In this document: one piece after another, positions 63,814 to 64,000 of the stretch
Numbering within the stretch: the stretch's first letter is position 1
How the letters are laid out: every line of letters starts with the position of its first letter
Assembly: GCF_001625305.1 (NCBI RefSeq)
Contig: NW_017803865.1
Location: 353,970 to 417,969 of the forward strand
Direction of reading: 5' to 3'
Origin: Branchiostoma belcheri
Lineage: Eukaryota; Chordata; Leptocardii; Amphioxiformes; Branchiostomatidae
Length of the DNA stretch: 64,000 nt
Position numbers and translations under genes: made by a program
Notes under the pieces: model-generated
Seen by the model: the letters and a program-made list of their open reading frames with translations, nothing else
Told to the model about the DNA's origin: nothing
The model's database searches: none

Positions 63814-64000
63814 GTGAGTAGTTTTTGGAAGGTTTTTTGTATATGGTTGATGACTAAGGTGACTAAATGTATCAAAAAGTTTGCAACTTGCTATGGTGTC
63901 ATGAAAGAATTAAGTTAATAAAGGGAAAAAGTGGTTAAATGTCTGTGATTGTGTGATTTTCTTTCGAAACATACTAGCCCCCTCCCAGTCAGACGTAAAC

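Overview
This looks like nuclear DNA from an animal with large introns or intergenic spaces. It has moderate GC content by eye, long dinucleotide microsatellites, a 5'-truncated non-LTR retrotransposon, a Tc1/mariner element, tRNA-derived SINE-like fragments and MITE-like short inverted-repeat elements. No open frame exceeds 194 codons, and that longest one is a retrotransposon remnant. There are no operons, no rRNA, no CRISPR array and no convincing intact protein-coding gene. The retrotransposon 3' end and the mix of elements would fit a marine invertebrate such as a lancelet or another deuterostome. That is an inference, not an identification.

Layout. 1-13300 is mostly unique non-coding sequence. 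It holds a faint SINE-like fragment (about 6540-6605), a 22-bp palindrome (7199-7220) and a short GC-rich stretch with a possible last coding exon on the minus strand (12121-12243). 13305-14420 is a decayed non-LTR retrotransposon on the minus strand, with a UUCG-capped 3' stem-loop and an (AAATG)n tail. 14421-24968 holds a cluster of ACGT motifs, a long (AC)n(AG)n microsatellite, a tRNA-like SINE head, a GGAT-type repeat and a full-length MITE-like element. 24969-27643 is the most informative part. The same sequence of about 690 bp occurs twice on either side of a 20-N gap, once with a 1270-bp mariner element and once as the clean empty site. The simplest reading is two haplotypes that the assembler failed to merge, with a heterozygous mariner insertion. 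27644-45090 holds further MITE-like copies, a 65-nt hairpin with 21-bp arms, a 133-bp tandem duplication, a degenerate minisatellite of about 28 bp and a pair of diverged dispersed repeats. 45091-62680 is mainly unique sequence with one long purine tract. The right edge (62990-64000) is richer in CpG and ends with a possible first coding exon followed by a GTGAGT splice-donor match.

No gene network can be reconstructed here. The window records transposon activity and assembly structure rather than a pathway, and I see no evidence of a new multi-gene system. The points most worth following up are the filled and empty mariner haplotypes, a mariner copy with perfect ends but a dead transposase, the 30160-30224 hairpin, the MITE-like family, and the two exon candidates.
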